Shown here in pieces: positions 23,180-32,280 of a DNA stretch of 33,004 bases (positions within the stretch are counted from its first letter, which is position 1; the number at the start of each line of letters is the position of its first letter). The stretch spans positions 1-33,004 of the forward strand of contig DLPC01000009.1 in assembly GCA_002478565.1 (NCBI GenBank), read 5' to 3'. The position numbers were made by a program, and so were the translations under genes. The notes beneath the pieces are model-generated. The model ran no database searches. It saw only the letters and a program-made list of their open reading frames with translations, and was not told the origin of the DNA. The DNA comes from Flavobacteriales bacterium UBA7468 (lineage in GTDB: Bacteria > Bacteroidota > Bacteroidia > Flavobacteriales_D > Crocinitomicaceae).

Positions 23180-23210
23180 CAAATTTAAGAAGTTTTTTTA
23201 TTTCCGCAAA
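23180..23210 (-). promoter_or_regulatory. Promoter of tRNA-Gln
   Basis: On the minus strand TTTG (23210-23207), a 19-base spacer and TAAATTTG (23187-23180) match the Bacteroidota consensus fully. Transcription should start near 23174, about 23 bases before the mature tRNA 5' end. Confidence 0.75.
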
Positions 23211-23302
23211 AAGAGTTGGATTAAATTGTTCATTTTTTCTTCACGCGTTTTTCATCCGATTATTCTTAAATTCGCAATACTTAAACACTTCAAACTGAGC
23301 TC

Positions 23303-26300
23303 ATGACTTACTCAAAATGGAACAATTACCTTGGCTGGTTTATTTTTGCAATTGCCTCGGCGGTTTACCTCATGACTATCGAACCAACAGCAAGTCTCTG
23401 GGACTGTGGTGAATACATCACTGCTGCCTACAAACTAGAGGTTGGTCACCCACCAGGTGCGCCGCTATTTATGGTGCTCGGGCGTTTGTTTTCATTTTTT
23501 GCTGCTCCTGAAAATGTAGCGGTTTATATCAACGCACTTTCTGCTATTTCGAGCTCATTGACCATCCTTTTTATGTTTTGGTCACTCACCCTACTCATTA
23601 AAAAAATAGTACTCAAACAAGGAGAAACCCTCACAGGTGGCAACCAATTTGCTATTTTTTCTGCTGCAAGCATTGGTGCTTTGGCTTATACCTTCTCTGA
23701 TTCTTTCTGGTTTTCAGCCGTGGAAGGAGAGGTTTATGCGATGGCATCCCTCTTTACAGCCGTTATCTTTTGGGCTATCTTAAAGTGGGACGAAGAAATG
23801 GAAGAAGCACAGCAAGGTGGGCGCCTCACAGAGTTGCGTCCGAACCGTTGGTTGCTATTGATCTTTTTCTTACTAGGACTTGCTATTGGTGTCCACTTAC
23901 TTGGTATTCTCGTGGTGCCAGCGATTGGCTACATGCTATATTTTAGAACCCAAGAAGAGGTCTCTATCAAAGGATTACTCATTACAGGTGTGCTTTCGAT
24001 TGTAACACTAGGCTTTATTCAAGAAGGCGTCATTCCGGGTAGTATTGCAATGGCTTCAAATTTTGAGGTCGCGTTTGTAAATAGCCTTGGTTTGCCTTTT
24101 TATAGCGGTACTATTTTCTTCTTTGTATTATTGATTGCAGCCTGCCTTTATGTGGTTCGCTATGCTTACAAAACAAGCAAAACGGTGCTTTATAATGCAG
24201 CGATGGGCCTTGTGATGTTATTGATTGGCTATGGCTCTTTTGCAGTTATTGTTATCCGTTCTAACGCCAATACACCACTAGACGAAAACGACCCTGAAAA
24301 CTTAGTTACGCTTCACTCCTATCTCAAGCGTGAGCAATATGGTTCAGCACCAATCTTATTCGGGCCGCACTGGAATTCATTCCGCAACGGTGAAGAAATG
24401 ACCGAAGAAGGTCCAAAAATCTTAGACCGTTCGGCTTGGAAGGATCTTTCTGCCTATTACATCCGCAGATTTGTGGTCATTGAAAATGATGTTGAGGTCA
24501 AAGCATTTACAAAAGAAGCAGATGCTGAGGCCTGGATCAGAGCCAACAAAGGTGCATACAGCATTGAAGAGAAGTATTACGAAAGTAATGCGAGTATCCG
24601 CACAGGAGCGGTGCCAACCTATTCCCAGACTACTTTCTTCCCGCGTATGTACAACGGTGAAGGCGCTTCAGCTGGCCTGCACAAGCAGTTGTATGCAAAA
24701 TGGTCAGGTTATAACGAAAATGATGGTGCCAGTACAGAAATTGGCCGCGATGGCAAGCGCCTTCCCACTTTTGGCGAAAACCTCACTTACTTCTTGCGCT
24801 ATCAGGTAAACTGGATGTACATCCGTTACTTCATGTGGAACTTTGCTGGGCGCCAAAACGACATCCAAGGTCATGGAGACAACATGCACGGCAACTGGAT
24901 CTCCGGTATTTCATTTTTAGACGAAGCCCGCCTCGGAAGCCAAGAACACGCACCTTATTACACCACTGAAAATACAGCACACAATAAGTTTTTCTTCTTG
25001 CCGCTCATTTTGGCCATCATTGGTTTGGTGTTCCATTACCGACGCATGCCAAAAGATGCCTTTATCGTAACCTTAGCCTTCCTGTTTACAGGTTTGGCAA
25101 TTGTAGTTTATTTGAACCAAAAACCATACGAACCACGCGAACGTGACTACGCTTACTCTGGCTCGTTCTACTTCTTTACGCTTTGGATTGGCATTGGTGT
25201 ATATGCCGTTTTTGACATGCTGAAAAAGTTTGTTCCGACCGCGCAAACACGCGCCGCTTTTGCAGCCGCACTAGGTCTTGTTGTTCCAGTCATTATGGGA
25301 GCACAAGGTTGGGATGACCACGACCGCAGTGGCAAAACAACTGCCCGTGATTTAGCGCACAATTACTTAGCTTCTTGTGGTAAAAACGGGATTCTCTTCA
25401 CAAACGGTGACAACGATACTTTCCCGCTATGGTATTTACAAGAAGTGGAAGGCGAACGCACAGATGTCCGTGTGTGTAACCTCTCCTTGATGGGTACAGA
25501 CTGGTATACCAACCAAATGAAACTCAAGACCTATGAGTCCGATCCGCTACCAATCAAATTCCGCGAAGACCAAATTTTGATGTATGCCGGAAATACAGAT
25601 CAGGTTTACTTCATGCCTCTGTTGCAATTGTTCTCTCAGAATCCTTCGGAGGAGGTCATTAGAAAAGTACTCAACTTGCGTTTGGAGCACAACCCAGCCG
25701 AGGCACGCCAAGCTGCCGGATACTTTGACCAACAAGCACTTGGTATTTTTGCGGATGTAGTGGCTAAAAGCCCAGAAATGGAAACACTCAAAATGCAAAT
25801 TGCCAAAACTGACTCTACGGATATGGTTAAGGCAACTATAGAGAAATATCAAAATGTATTCAAACTATTTGAAGGAGCTCGCAACGGACAAGTTGAGTTT
25901 AAAAATAACTCTGGGCAAAGTCTTCAAGATCTCCTCAATCAGTTCGAGCGCATATGGGCAACAGTAGACTTCACTGACGCAATGGCCTTTGTTCGCGACG
26001 ACGCCAACATGATCATTGACGAACAAAACAAGTTCAGTTTCTTCCCTTCAACGCGTTTTGCGCTCAAAGTAGACCGCAAAAATGCCATTACTTCAGGTGT
26101 GCTAGACCCGAAAGTAAAAGCAAGCAATATTAGTAATGAAATCGAGTTTGAATTTGACCCTGAACGCGATCAAGTGCTCACCAGAGAGGAAGTCATGATG
26201 ATGGATGTTGTGGCCAACAATAACTGGGAACGCGGTATCTACTTCTCTAGTAATCGTGGTTCTTCATTTGCAATTGCCTTACTAAGCGCTGGTTTCATCA

Positions 26301-27220
26301 AGCAAGTCGGTATGGCATATGCCCTTACTCCTGTGAAACAAGAACCGGCACTCATGGATGTCAACGCCATGGAGAAAAACATGCTCAATACTTACATCTA
26401 TGGTAACATGACTGCAGGCATTTTGACCGATTACTATGCACGCAGACACACCATACAGTACCGCGCCAACTTCCTACTACTCGCCGAACAACTCTATGCA
26501 TTAGGTCGCAAAAAAGAAGCTACCAAAGTATTAGACCGCGCTATGGAACTCATGCCTGAGGAAAGCGTCATGGACTACGGCGATATCAATCCGGTTGATA
26601 TTTTCAATTCTTTGAATTTCAACAAAGAACACAATCAAATCATGTATCAAGGCCAAACCATCAGACCGATGAACGCAGGCATTTTACATGAGTATGTACA
26701 GCTCTATTATTTGCTTGGTAATACTAAAAAAGCTGAGGCACTTGGTATGAAGTTGCTCGAAAACTACAACAGCATCATTGCTTACTTCGAGCATTCGCCA
26801 ATAGAAAATGCCGCCGATACCGACAACGCGGAAGACTTAATTGCCGTGGCAGATGCCTTATTGAAAATGCGTACCACTGTCTTGAATAAAAATGGAAAAC
26901 TGCCAAGATCAGCGTTTACTATAGAACTAGAAAAAACAGTACAACGCGTTTATAAAAAGGTTCTTCCTCGTATTTACACCGGCCTCGACCAACTCGCTGC
27001 TGAAAATGGGGAGATGTCAGACGCTTATGGAAATGCAGGTCCTTACGGCAGTATGCTCGGTAACTTGCAAAGCTATATGGGTGCTTTAGCTGAACACCAT
27101 GGCCTGATCAAAGCCCCAGTTGCCGCGACCCCACCAGCTTTACCATCTGAACAAAATCTCGATGTCAATGCCCTGACTCCAGGAGCTGGCACAGGTTCTG
27201 GTATGAATATGCAGCGCTAA
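23303..27220 (+). CDS. DUF2723 membrane protein, O-mannosyltransferase-like (TMEM260/GT117 relatives)
   Basis: A very large 1305-residue protein. The N-terminal half is polytopic with a GT-C-like start: WDCGEY at 33-38 and GHPPGAP at 48-54, an acidic site in the first periplasmic loop as in PMT-type glycosyltransferases. A further signature is YEPRERDYAYSG near 609-620. The C-terminal half (about 690-1305) is soluble, with helical TPR-like stretches near 1070-1170 and a Pro/Gly-rich end. DUF2723 includes human TMEM260, shown to be a protein O-mannosyltransferase, and is common in Bacteroidota, which glycosylate many periplasmic proteins; an envelope glycosyltransferase role is inferred from that. 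No perfect promoter is visible; TAAATTCG at 23267-23274 is one base from the -7 pattern. First gene of a four-gene run. Confidence 0.88.
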   Translation: MTYSKWNNYLGWFIFAIASAVYLMTIEPTASLWDCGEYITAAYKLEVGHPPGAPLFMVLGRLFSFFAAPENVAVYINALSAISSSLTILFMFWSLTLLIKKIVLKQGETLTGGNQFAIFSAASIGALAYTFSDSFWFSAVEGEVYAMASLFTAVIFWAILKWDEEMEEAQQGGRLTELRPNRWLLLIFFLLGLAIGVHLLGILVVPAIGYMLYFRTQEEVSIKGLLITGVLSIVTLGFIQEGVIPGSIAMASNFEVAFVNSLGLPFYSGTIFFFVLLIAACLYVVRYAYKTSKTVLYNAAMGLVMLLIGYGSFAVIVIRSNANTPLDENDPENLVTLHSYLKREQYGSAPILFGPHWNSFRNGEEMTEEGPKILDRSAWKDLSAYYIRRFVVIENDVEVKAFTKEADAEAWIRANKGAYSIEEKYYESNASIRTGAVPTYSQTTFFPRMYNGEGASAGLHKQLYAKWSGYNENDGASTEIGRDGKRLPTFGENLTYFLRYQVNWMYIRYFMWNFAGRQNDIQGHGDNMHGNWISGISFLDEARLGSQEHAPYYTTENTAHNKFFFLPLILAIIGLVFHYRRMPKDAFIVTLAFLFTGLAIVVYLNQKPYEPRERDYAYSGSFYFFTLWIGIGVYAVFDMLKKFVPTAQTRAAFAAALGLVVPVIMGAQGWDDHDRSGKTTARDLAHNYLASCGKNGILFTNGDNDTFPLWYLQEVEGERTDVRVCNLSLMGTDWYTNQMKLKTYESDPLPIKFREDQILMYAGNTDQVYFMPLLQLFSQNPSEEVIRKVLNLRLEHNPAEARQAAGYFDQQALGIFADVVAKSPEMETLKMQIAKTDSTDMVKATIEKYQNVFKLFEGARNGQVEFKNNSGQSLQDLLNQFERIWATVDFTDAMAFVRDDANMIIDEQNKFSFFPSTRFALKVDRKNAITSGVLDPKVKASNISNEIEFEFDPERDQVLTREEVMMMDVVANNNWERGIYFSSNRGSSFAIALLSAGFIKQVGMAYALTPVKQEPALMDVNAMEKNMLNTYIYGNMTAGILTDYYARRHTIQYRANFLLLAEQLYALGRKKEATKVLDRAMELMPEESVMDYGDINPVDIFNSLNFNKEHNQIMYQGQTIRPMNAGILHEYVQLYYLLGNTKKAEALGMKLLENYNSIIAYFEHSPIENAADTDNAEDLIAVADALLKMRTTVLNKNGKLPRSAFTIELEKTVQRVYKKVLPRIYTGLDQLAAENGEMSDAYGNAGPYGSMLGNLQSYMGALAEHHGLIKAPVAATPPALPSEQNLDVNALTPGAGTGSGMNMQR

Positions 27221-27224
27221 ACAA

Positions 27225-29396
27225 ATGCGTTACTTTTTCCAACACCTGATTCATGAGTTTCAGCTTCCGCTGAAAAATCCGGTGTTGGTTTTTTCCATAT
27301 TGCTATTTATTATTTTGCTCTCACCAATTGTGCTGCGCAAAATAAAAATTCCAGGCATCATCGGACTTATTTTATCTGGTGTACTGATTGGGCCCCACGG
27401 GCTGGGCTTGATTGGAACCAGAGCAATGGAAGCTGAAGGAAGTATCAAATTGTTTTCTACCATTGGCTTATTGTACATCATGTTCATGGCTGGCCTAGAA
27501 CTTGATCTACGACAATTCAAGCGTTATTTTCAGAAAAGTTTAGGTTTTGGGATCTTTACGTTTATCATTCCACTCACCCTAGGTTACCCGCTTTGTACAG
27601 AAGTCCTGCAACTAGAACCAATGGCAGCGCTCTTAACTGCAAGTATGTTCTCAACGCATACCTTAGTAGCCTATCCTATTATTAGTAAGTATGGTCTAAC
27701 CAAACACCGCGCTGTTGCTATAACAGTAGGCGGAACTATTCTAACAGACACCGCTGTTTTGATCATACTGGCTATCATTTCAAGTGCCAATAAAGGCGAA
27801 CTTGATTTTGGTTTCTGGTTCAGGTTATTGACCTCCCTTACCACTTTCTCCTTGATCATGTTTTTTGTCATCCCGCGTGTTGCCAGATGGTTCTTTAGCA
27901 AACTAGATAGCGAAAAAACTTCTCAATATATTTTCGTATTATCAGTGGTTTTCTTTGCCGCATTCTTAGCAGAAGTAGCAGGAGTGGAGCATATCATTGG
28001 TGCGTTTGTCGCTGGTTTGGTTTTAAACAAACTGATCCCACACAATTCAACTTTAATGAATCGCATCGATTTTATCGGCAATTCATTGTTCATCCCTTTC
28101 TTTCTCATTTTTGTGGGGATGGTGGTAGATTACCGCGCATTTTTCCAAGGTACTTGGCCTTTGATAATAGCAGGGGTATTGACCACATTTGCGATTTTTT
28201 CAAAATGGTTGGCGGCCTATGCTACCCAACTCGTTTTCAAACTTTCAAGTATTGAAAGACAACTAGTTTTTGGATTAAGCACCGCACATGCCGCAGCCAC
28301 ACTAGCCATTATTATGGTTGGTTATGATGATGGCAAGGGCATTTTAAGTATCAATATTGTCAACGGAACCGTACTCCTTATATTATTCACTTGTATGACC
28401 TCCTCGTTTGTAACTGAAAATACCGGGAAACGGTTATTATTGACTTTATCAGAAAATAGCGAGCTCGAAGACAACGAAATGCGCCTGCGCAATAAACACC
28501 TGATGGTTTATATGAATGAACTCAAAGGAAATGAGCGCTTACTTGATTTTGCACTCCTGATTACAGATCCACAAGTGATCAATCCTATTTCTGTAGTCAG
28601 TGTTTATCCGGATAATGACAATGCCGAACGCATGATTCGTAAGTCAAGAAAATCACTAGAAGATATTGTCAAACATTACTCCGGTCAGGAAGCTAAATTG
28701 AACACCATTGCAACCATTGATCATAATTTATCTTCTGGAATAGCACGTGTTTCAAAAGAGTTAGTTGCTGATATAGTTCTTGTCAACGACTCCTCTCATA
28801 TCAATATTATTAAACGACTTGTAGGAGATGACCGTGACCATCTCTTGACTACTTGTGAAAAAACAGTTTTTTTTAGCTCATTAAGCAAGCCAAGTGTTTC
28901 TTATGAACGCATTGTGCTAGTTGCGCCTTTGTTAGCCGAATTAGAACCAACTTTTTTACTTTGGTCTGAACGCATCATCAGATTAGGTAAAGAACTCAAT
29001 ATTCCCATCATACATTACGGAAGCTCAGCTACATTTGAACGTCTCGAAAAAGTTGCCTCGGCCAATAAAATGGAAGCTGAAATACAACTTCATGAACTCA
29101 ATGCCATTGACGAATTTTATCCAAGCTATCAAAAACGCAATACTGATTTTGTAGTCGTCGTAGCTTGTAGGCCTGCTACCGTATCTTTTGACCCTCAAAT
29201 TGACACACTCATTCAAGGAATAGAAGTTGCCTTCGAACGACAAGATTATCTGTTGCTCTATCCGGGTACCAACGCCACAGATCCAACCTTTTCTAACTAC
29301 GACGATATCAATACGGCTCCATTGGCAGTTGGGGTTGAAACTATTCAGAAAATTGGTCGAGAAGTGGGTAGTATTTTCAAGAAAAATAAGAGGTAG
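27225..29396 (+). CDS. CPA2-family cation/proton antiporter with long cytoplasmic tail
   Basis: A 723-residue protein. Residues about 20-400 form a Na+/H+-exchanger domain with 12-13 helices; PGIIGLILSGVLIGPHGLG, LYIMFMAGLELDL and GVEHIIGAFVAGLVLNKL are CPA2/KefB/NapA-type signatures, and TDTAVLI holds the conserved acidic residue of the transport helix. The tail (about 430-723) resembles tandem universal-stress-protein-like alpha/beta domains (for example VSVVSVYPDNDN, RIVLVAPLL, DFVVVVACRPA), which in related antiporters may bind nucleotides or sense stress. Ion specificity (Na+ or K+) cannot be told from sequence. It starts four bases after the DUF2723 stop and ends five bases before the kinase. 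Confidence 0.9.
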   Translation: MRYFFQHLIHEFQLPLKNPVLVFSILLFIILLSPIVLRKIKIPGIIGLILSGVLIGPHGLGLIGTRAMEAEGSIKLFSTIGLLYIMFMAGLELDLRQFKRYFQKSLGFGIFTFIIPLTLGYPLCTEVLQLEPMAALLTASMFSTHTLVAYPIISKYGLTKHRAVAITVGGTILTDTAVLIILAIISSANKGELDFGFWFRLLTSLTTFSLIMFFVIPRVARWFFSKLDSEKTSQYIFVLSVVFFAAFLAEVAGVEHIIGAFVAGLVLNKLIPHNSTLMNRIDFIGNSLFIPFFLIFVGMVVDYRAFFQGTWPLIIAGVLTTFAIFSKWLAAYATQLVFKLSSIERQLVFGLSTAHAAATLAIIMVGYDDGKGILSINIVNGTVLLILFTCMTSSFVTENTGKRLLLTLSENSELEDNEMRLRNKHLMVYMNELKGNERLLDFALLITDPQVINPISVVSVYPDNDNAERMIRKSRKSLEDIVKHYSGQEAKLNTIATIDHNLSSGIARVSKELVADIVLVNDSSHINIIKRLVGDDRDHLLTTCEKTVFFSSLSKPSVSYERIVLVAPLLAELEPTFLLWSERIIRLGKELNIPIIHYGSSATFERLEKVASANKMEAEIQLHELNAIDEFYPSYQKRNTDFVVVVACRPATVSFDPQIDTLIQGIEVAFERQDYLLLYPGTNATDPTFSNYDDINTAPLAVGVETIQKIGREVGSIFKKNKR

Positions 29397-29401
29397 CGTT
29401 T

Positions 29402-30307
29402 ATGCTTCAAAAACCAAGACCCACCTTCTGGCTTTATTTTTTAGGGGCATATGTAGTATTACAATTTGCTTGGTGGGGCTATCACTTGATACAGCTTAGT
29501 GCATATATTCCGCAAGAAGATGCCAAATTGGCCAAGCGCATTGGCATGGTGATCGGCGAAGGTGCAGTCTTTTTGATCATATTAATTTTTGGGATCTATC
29601 GCATTCGCAAATCCATCTCTCGGGAATTTGAGTTGCAAAAACGACAAAACAACTTTCTATTAACGGTCACACACGAACTTAAAACTCCTTTAGCTGCGCT
29701 TAAACTTTACTTACAAACCCTGCAAAAGCACAACCTTTCTGAACAAAAGAAAGAGCAAATCATAGATGGGGCCTTGACTGAAAACGAACGCTTGGTGCAA
29801 TTGATTGAAAACATCCTCAATACCTCCAGAGCCGAAAACAAGGCCTTTGAATTACGCAAAGAGCGCATCAATCTCCTTGAATTTCTCCAGCAATTGACTG
29901 ATCGCTATCAAAAACGATACAAAGACCTCCTCTTTGTTGCTGCCTTACCTCAAACATTAGAACTGAATGCTGACCCAAATATGCTCGAGACCATTTTTAT
30001 TAACCTCATTGAAAATGCAGTAAAATATGGCGGAGCAAATCAACAGATTGAGATCAAAGCAGTTGCACTCGATAAATTTGTGACAATAACCATCAGTGAC
30101 GAAGGGCCTGGAATTGCTGCAAGCGAACGGCTTCATATTTTTGAAAAATTCTACCGCATTGGAAATGAGGATACACGCAAAGCCGCAGGAAGTGGTCTGG
30201 GCTTGTATTTAGTAGCCGAATTGGTGCGTCTACACAACGGACAGGTACGTTGCCAAGAAAATCAACCTAAGGGATGTGTTTTTGAGGTAATTTTGCCATA
30301 TGAATAA
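29402..30307 (+). CDS. Sensor histidine kinase without an adjacent response regulator
   Basis: A 301-residue two-pass membrane kinase: helices about 9-30 and 49-67 flanking a tiny periplasmic loop of about 18 residues, so it is unlikely to bind a ligand through a large sensor domain. The dimerisation/phosphoacceptor box is FLLTVTHELKTPLAAL with His91. The ATPase domain has NLIENAVKYGG (N box), DEGPGI (G1) and GSGLGLYL (G2), all intact, so it should be active. Its stop overlaps the gpmI start by eight bases. No response regulator is encoded in the window; the partner must be elsewhere. Co-transcription with an antiporter suggests an ion or pH-linked cue, which is inference. Confidence 0.94.
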   Translation: MLQKPRPTFWLYFLGAYVVLQFAWWGYHLIQLSAYIPQEDAKLAKRIGMVIGEGAVFLIILIFGIYRIRKSISREFELQKRQNNFLLTVTHELKTPLAALKLYLQTLQKHNLSEQKKEQIIDGALTENERLVQLIENILNTSRAENKAFELRKERINLLEFLQQLTDRYQKRYKDLLFVAALPQTLELNADPNMLETIFINLIENAVKYGGANQQIEIKAVALDKFVTITISDEGPGIAASERLHIFEKFYRIGNEDTRKAAGSGLGLYLVAELVRLHNGQVRCQENQPKGCVFEVILPYE

Positions 30308-31817
30308 AAAACTCGGACTCATCATTCTCGATGGCTGGGGCTTAGGTGACCACAGCCCTTCAGACGCCATATTCCAAGCTCAGACGCCATACATGGATAG
30401 CTTAATGGCTTCATATCCACATGCGACTTTACTTACCTCCGGTGAAGATGTTGGCTTGCCAGACGGACAAATGGGAAATTCGGAAGTTGGCCATTTGAAT
30501 ATTGGTGCCGGGCGCATCGTCTATCAAGAACTCACCCGTATCAATAAAAGCATCCGAGATGGCGAATTTCAGCAAAATCAAACAATTCTTGAGGCATTTC
30601 AATATGCCAAAAACAGCGATAAAAAAGTTCATTTAATTGGCCTGGTTTCAGAAGGTGGTGTACATAGTAGCCAAGCACACCTGCATTGTTTATGCGATAT
30701 GGCACAAGATTTTGGACTTGACAATTATTTTATTCATGCCATTACCGATGGACGAGACTGCGACCCCAAAAGCGGACTGGAATTTCTAGAAAAATTAGAA
30801 AATCATCTAATAGACAAAAAAGGTAAAATCGCCACACTTATTGGCAGGTACTACGCCATGGACCGCGACAAACGCTGGGAGCGCGTGGCTAAAGCTTATC
30901 ATTTGATGGTAAACGGGCAAGGAGAAATGGCACAAAGTGCAAGTGCCGCATTAAGGGCATCTTACGAGGGCAACGTTACCGATGAATTCATCTTGCCGCA
31001 ACTCATTGATCCAAACGGCACTATTGAAAATGGCGATGCTGTCATCTTTTTCAATTTTAGAACTGATCGTCCGCGAGAATTAAGTGTCGCCCTCACCCAA
31101 GATTCTTTCCACGAACACAATATGCATCCGCTTGACTTGCATTTTTGTACCATGACCAACTACGATGCAAGCTTTAAAAATGTCCGCGTCATCTTTGACA
31201 AAGACAACCTTGAAATGACCCTCGGCGAGGTACTTTCTAAAGCCGGGAAAACACAGGTTAGAATTGCAGAAACTGAAAAATACCCGCATGTTACCTTCTT
31301 TTTTAGTGGTGGCCGTGAAGCAAACTTTGTTGGCGAGGATCGCCTTTTAATTGCTTCTCCAAAAGTTGCGACTTATGACCTACAGCCTGAGATGAGCGCC
31401 GTTGAAGTCGGAGAAGCCATCACACAACACATGCAGCAAAATCAACCTGATTTTATATGTCTCAATTTTGCCAATCCAGATATGGTGGGCCACACAGGCG
31501 TATTTTCTGCTATTGTTAAAGCGGTTGAAACGGTTGATCAACAATTGCAAAAAGTAGTGGAATGTGGCAAGCAATTAGGCTACGAATTTTTAGTCATTGC
31601 AGATCACGGCAATGCAGACTACGCTATTAACCCAGACGGCAGCCCGAATACGGCACATAGCTTGAATCCGGTTCCTGTTGTTTTGGTTACTGAAGATCCT
31701 TCCATTCAAATTTCAGACGGGATTTTAGCTGATGTTGCACCAACTATCCTGGAGCGCATGGGCCTTCAAAGACCTACTGAAATGACCGGAAAAAGTTTGA
31801 TCGTTTTGAATAACTAA
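30300..31817 (+). CDS. gpmI: 2,3-bisphosphoglycerate-independent phosphoglycerate mutase
   Basis: GpmI interconverts 3- and 2-phosphoglycerate in glycolysis and gluconeogenesis using two Mn2+ ions and a phosphoserine intermediate. The 505 residues have the alkaline-phosphatase-superfamily layout: LIILDGWGLGDHSPSDA with metal Asp11, GNSEVGHLNIGAGR with catalytic Ser61, HAITDGRDCDPKSG, GRYYAMDRDKRWER, FFNFRTDRPRELS, NFANPDMVGHTG and VIADHGNADYA. The length is standard. The ATG at 30300 lies inside the end of the kinase gene with an eight-base overlap, so its translation is probably coupled. It is the last gene of the four-gene plus-strand run; no strong terminator follows. Confidence 0.97.
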   Translation: MNKKLGLIILDGWGLGDHSPSDAIFQAQTPYMDSLMASYPHATLLTSGEDVGLPDGQMGNSEVGHLNIGAGRIVYQELTRINKSIRDGEFQQNQTILEAFQYAKNSDKKVHLIGLVSEGGVHSSQAHLHCLCDMAQDFGLDNYFIHAITDGRDCDPKSGLEFLEKLENHLIDKKGKIATLIGRYYAMDRDKRWERVAKAYHLMVNGQGEMAQSASAALRASYEGNVTDEFILPQLIDPNGTIENGDAVIFFNFRTDRPRELSVALTQDSFHEHNMHPLDLHFCTMTNYDASFKNVRVIFDKDNLEMTLGEVLSKAGKTQVRIAETEKYPHVTFFFSGGREANFVGEDRLLIASPKVATYDLQPEMSAVEVGEAITQHMQQNQPDFICLNFANPDMVGHTGVFSAIVKAVETVDQQLQKVVECGKQLGYEFLVIADHGNADYAINPDGSPNTAHSLNPVPVVLVTEDPSIQISDGILADVAPTILERMGLQRPTEMTGKSLIVLNN

Positions 31818-31831
31818 TATTTGAATATGAG

Positions 31832-31851
31832 CTAATTCTGAAAAGAACTAG
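31832..31851. terminator. Weak hairpin between convergent gpmI and the 136-residue gene
   Basis: CTAATTCT (31832-31839), loop GAAA, AGAACTAG (31844-31851): an 8-bp stem with one A-C mismatch on the plus strand that becomes a G-U pair on the minus strand. It sits in the 52-base convergent gap but lacks a T-tract, so a terminator role is uncertain. Confidence 0.25.
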
Positions 31852-31869
31852 TGTTATGCTGCGCTATGA

Positions 31870-32280
31870 TTACTCTAAAACAATCCCTTTAGCTTTTAGC
31901 TGAGGAATCTCAACAAACTTCTTTGGATCAATTGTATTTGCTTCAAATACAAAGCGTTTATCGTACATCACTTCGTCGGCCCAAAAGCTTATCCAGAACT
32001 CATTGTTGAGTACAAATAAATCAGGCATGATGGGCTCAATTCTGGCCGCTTCGTTAGGTAGCATTACTTCAATCCCTTTGCGTAGCGTTGATGTCTTGAT
32101 TTCATGACCTGTTTTCGGGTCAACGCCATATCCCGTAGAAGCCACTATGATGCCTTCAATGATATCTTCTCGGTTGCTCAACATATAGACCACATACTCG
32201 GGTTCTCCGCCTTCGATTGGTAATTCTACGAGTGCTAACGATATGCCTTCAACCTTCGGGCCTAATAATTCTTCTCTCAT
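31870..32280 (-). CDS. Conserved-looking protein of unknown function, coupled to lipB
   Basis: I do not recognise this 136-residue protein. It has no signal peptide, membrane helix or cysteine cluster and reads as a small soluble, acidic, beta-rich domain (SLALVELPIEGGEPEYVVYM, IIEGIIVASTGYGVD, VLNNEFWISFWADEVMYDKR, RFVFEANTIDPKKF). The central phrase GYGVDPKTGHEIKTSTLRKG and the pairing of phrases about effect on strand partners suggest a binding rather than catalytic role, but that is a guess. Codon use looks like its neighbours. The ATG overlaps the lipB stop (ATGA), so the two are translationally coupled. It converges on gpmI. Confidence 0.8.
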   Translation of the reverse strand: MREELLGPKVEGISLALVELPIEGGEPEYVVYMLSNREDIIEGIIVASTGYGVDPKTGHEIKTSTLRKGIEVMLPNEAARIEPIMPDLFVLNNEFWISFWADEVMYDKRFVFEANTIDPKKFVEIPQLKAKGIVLE

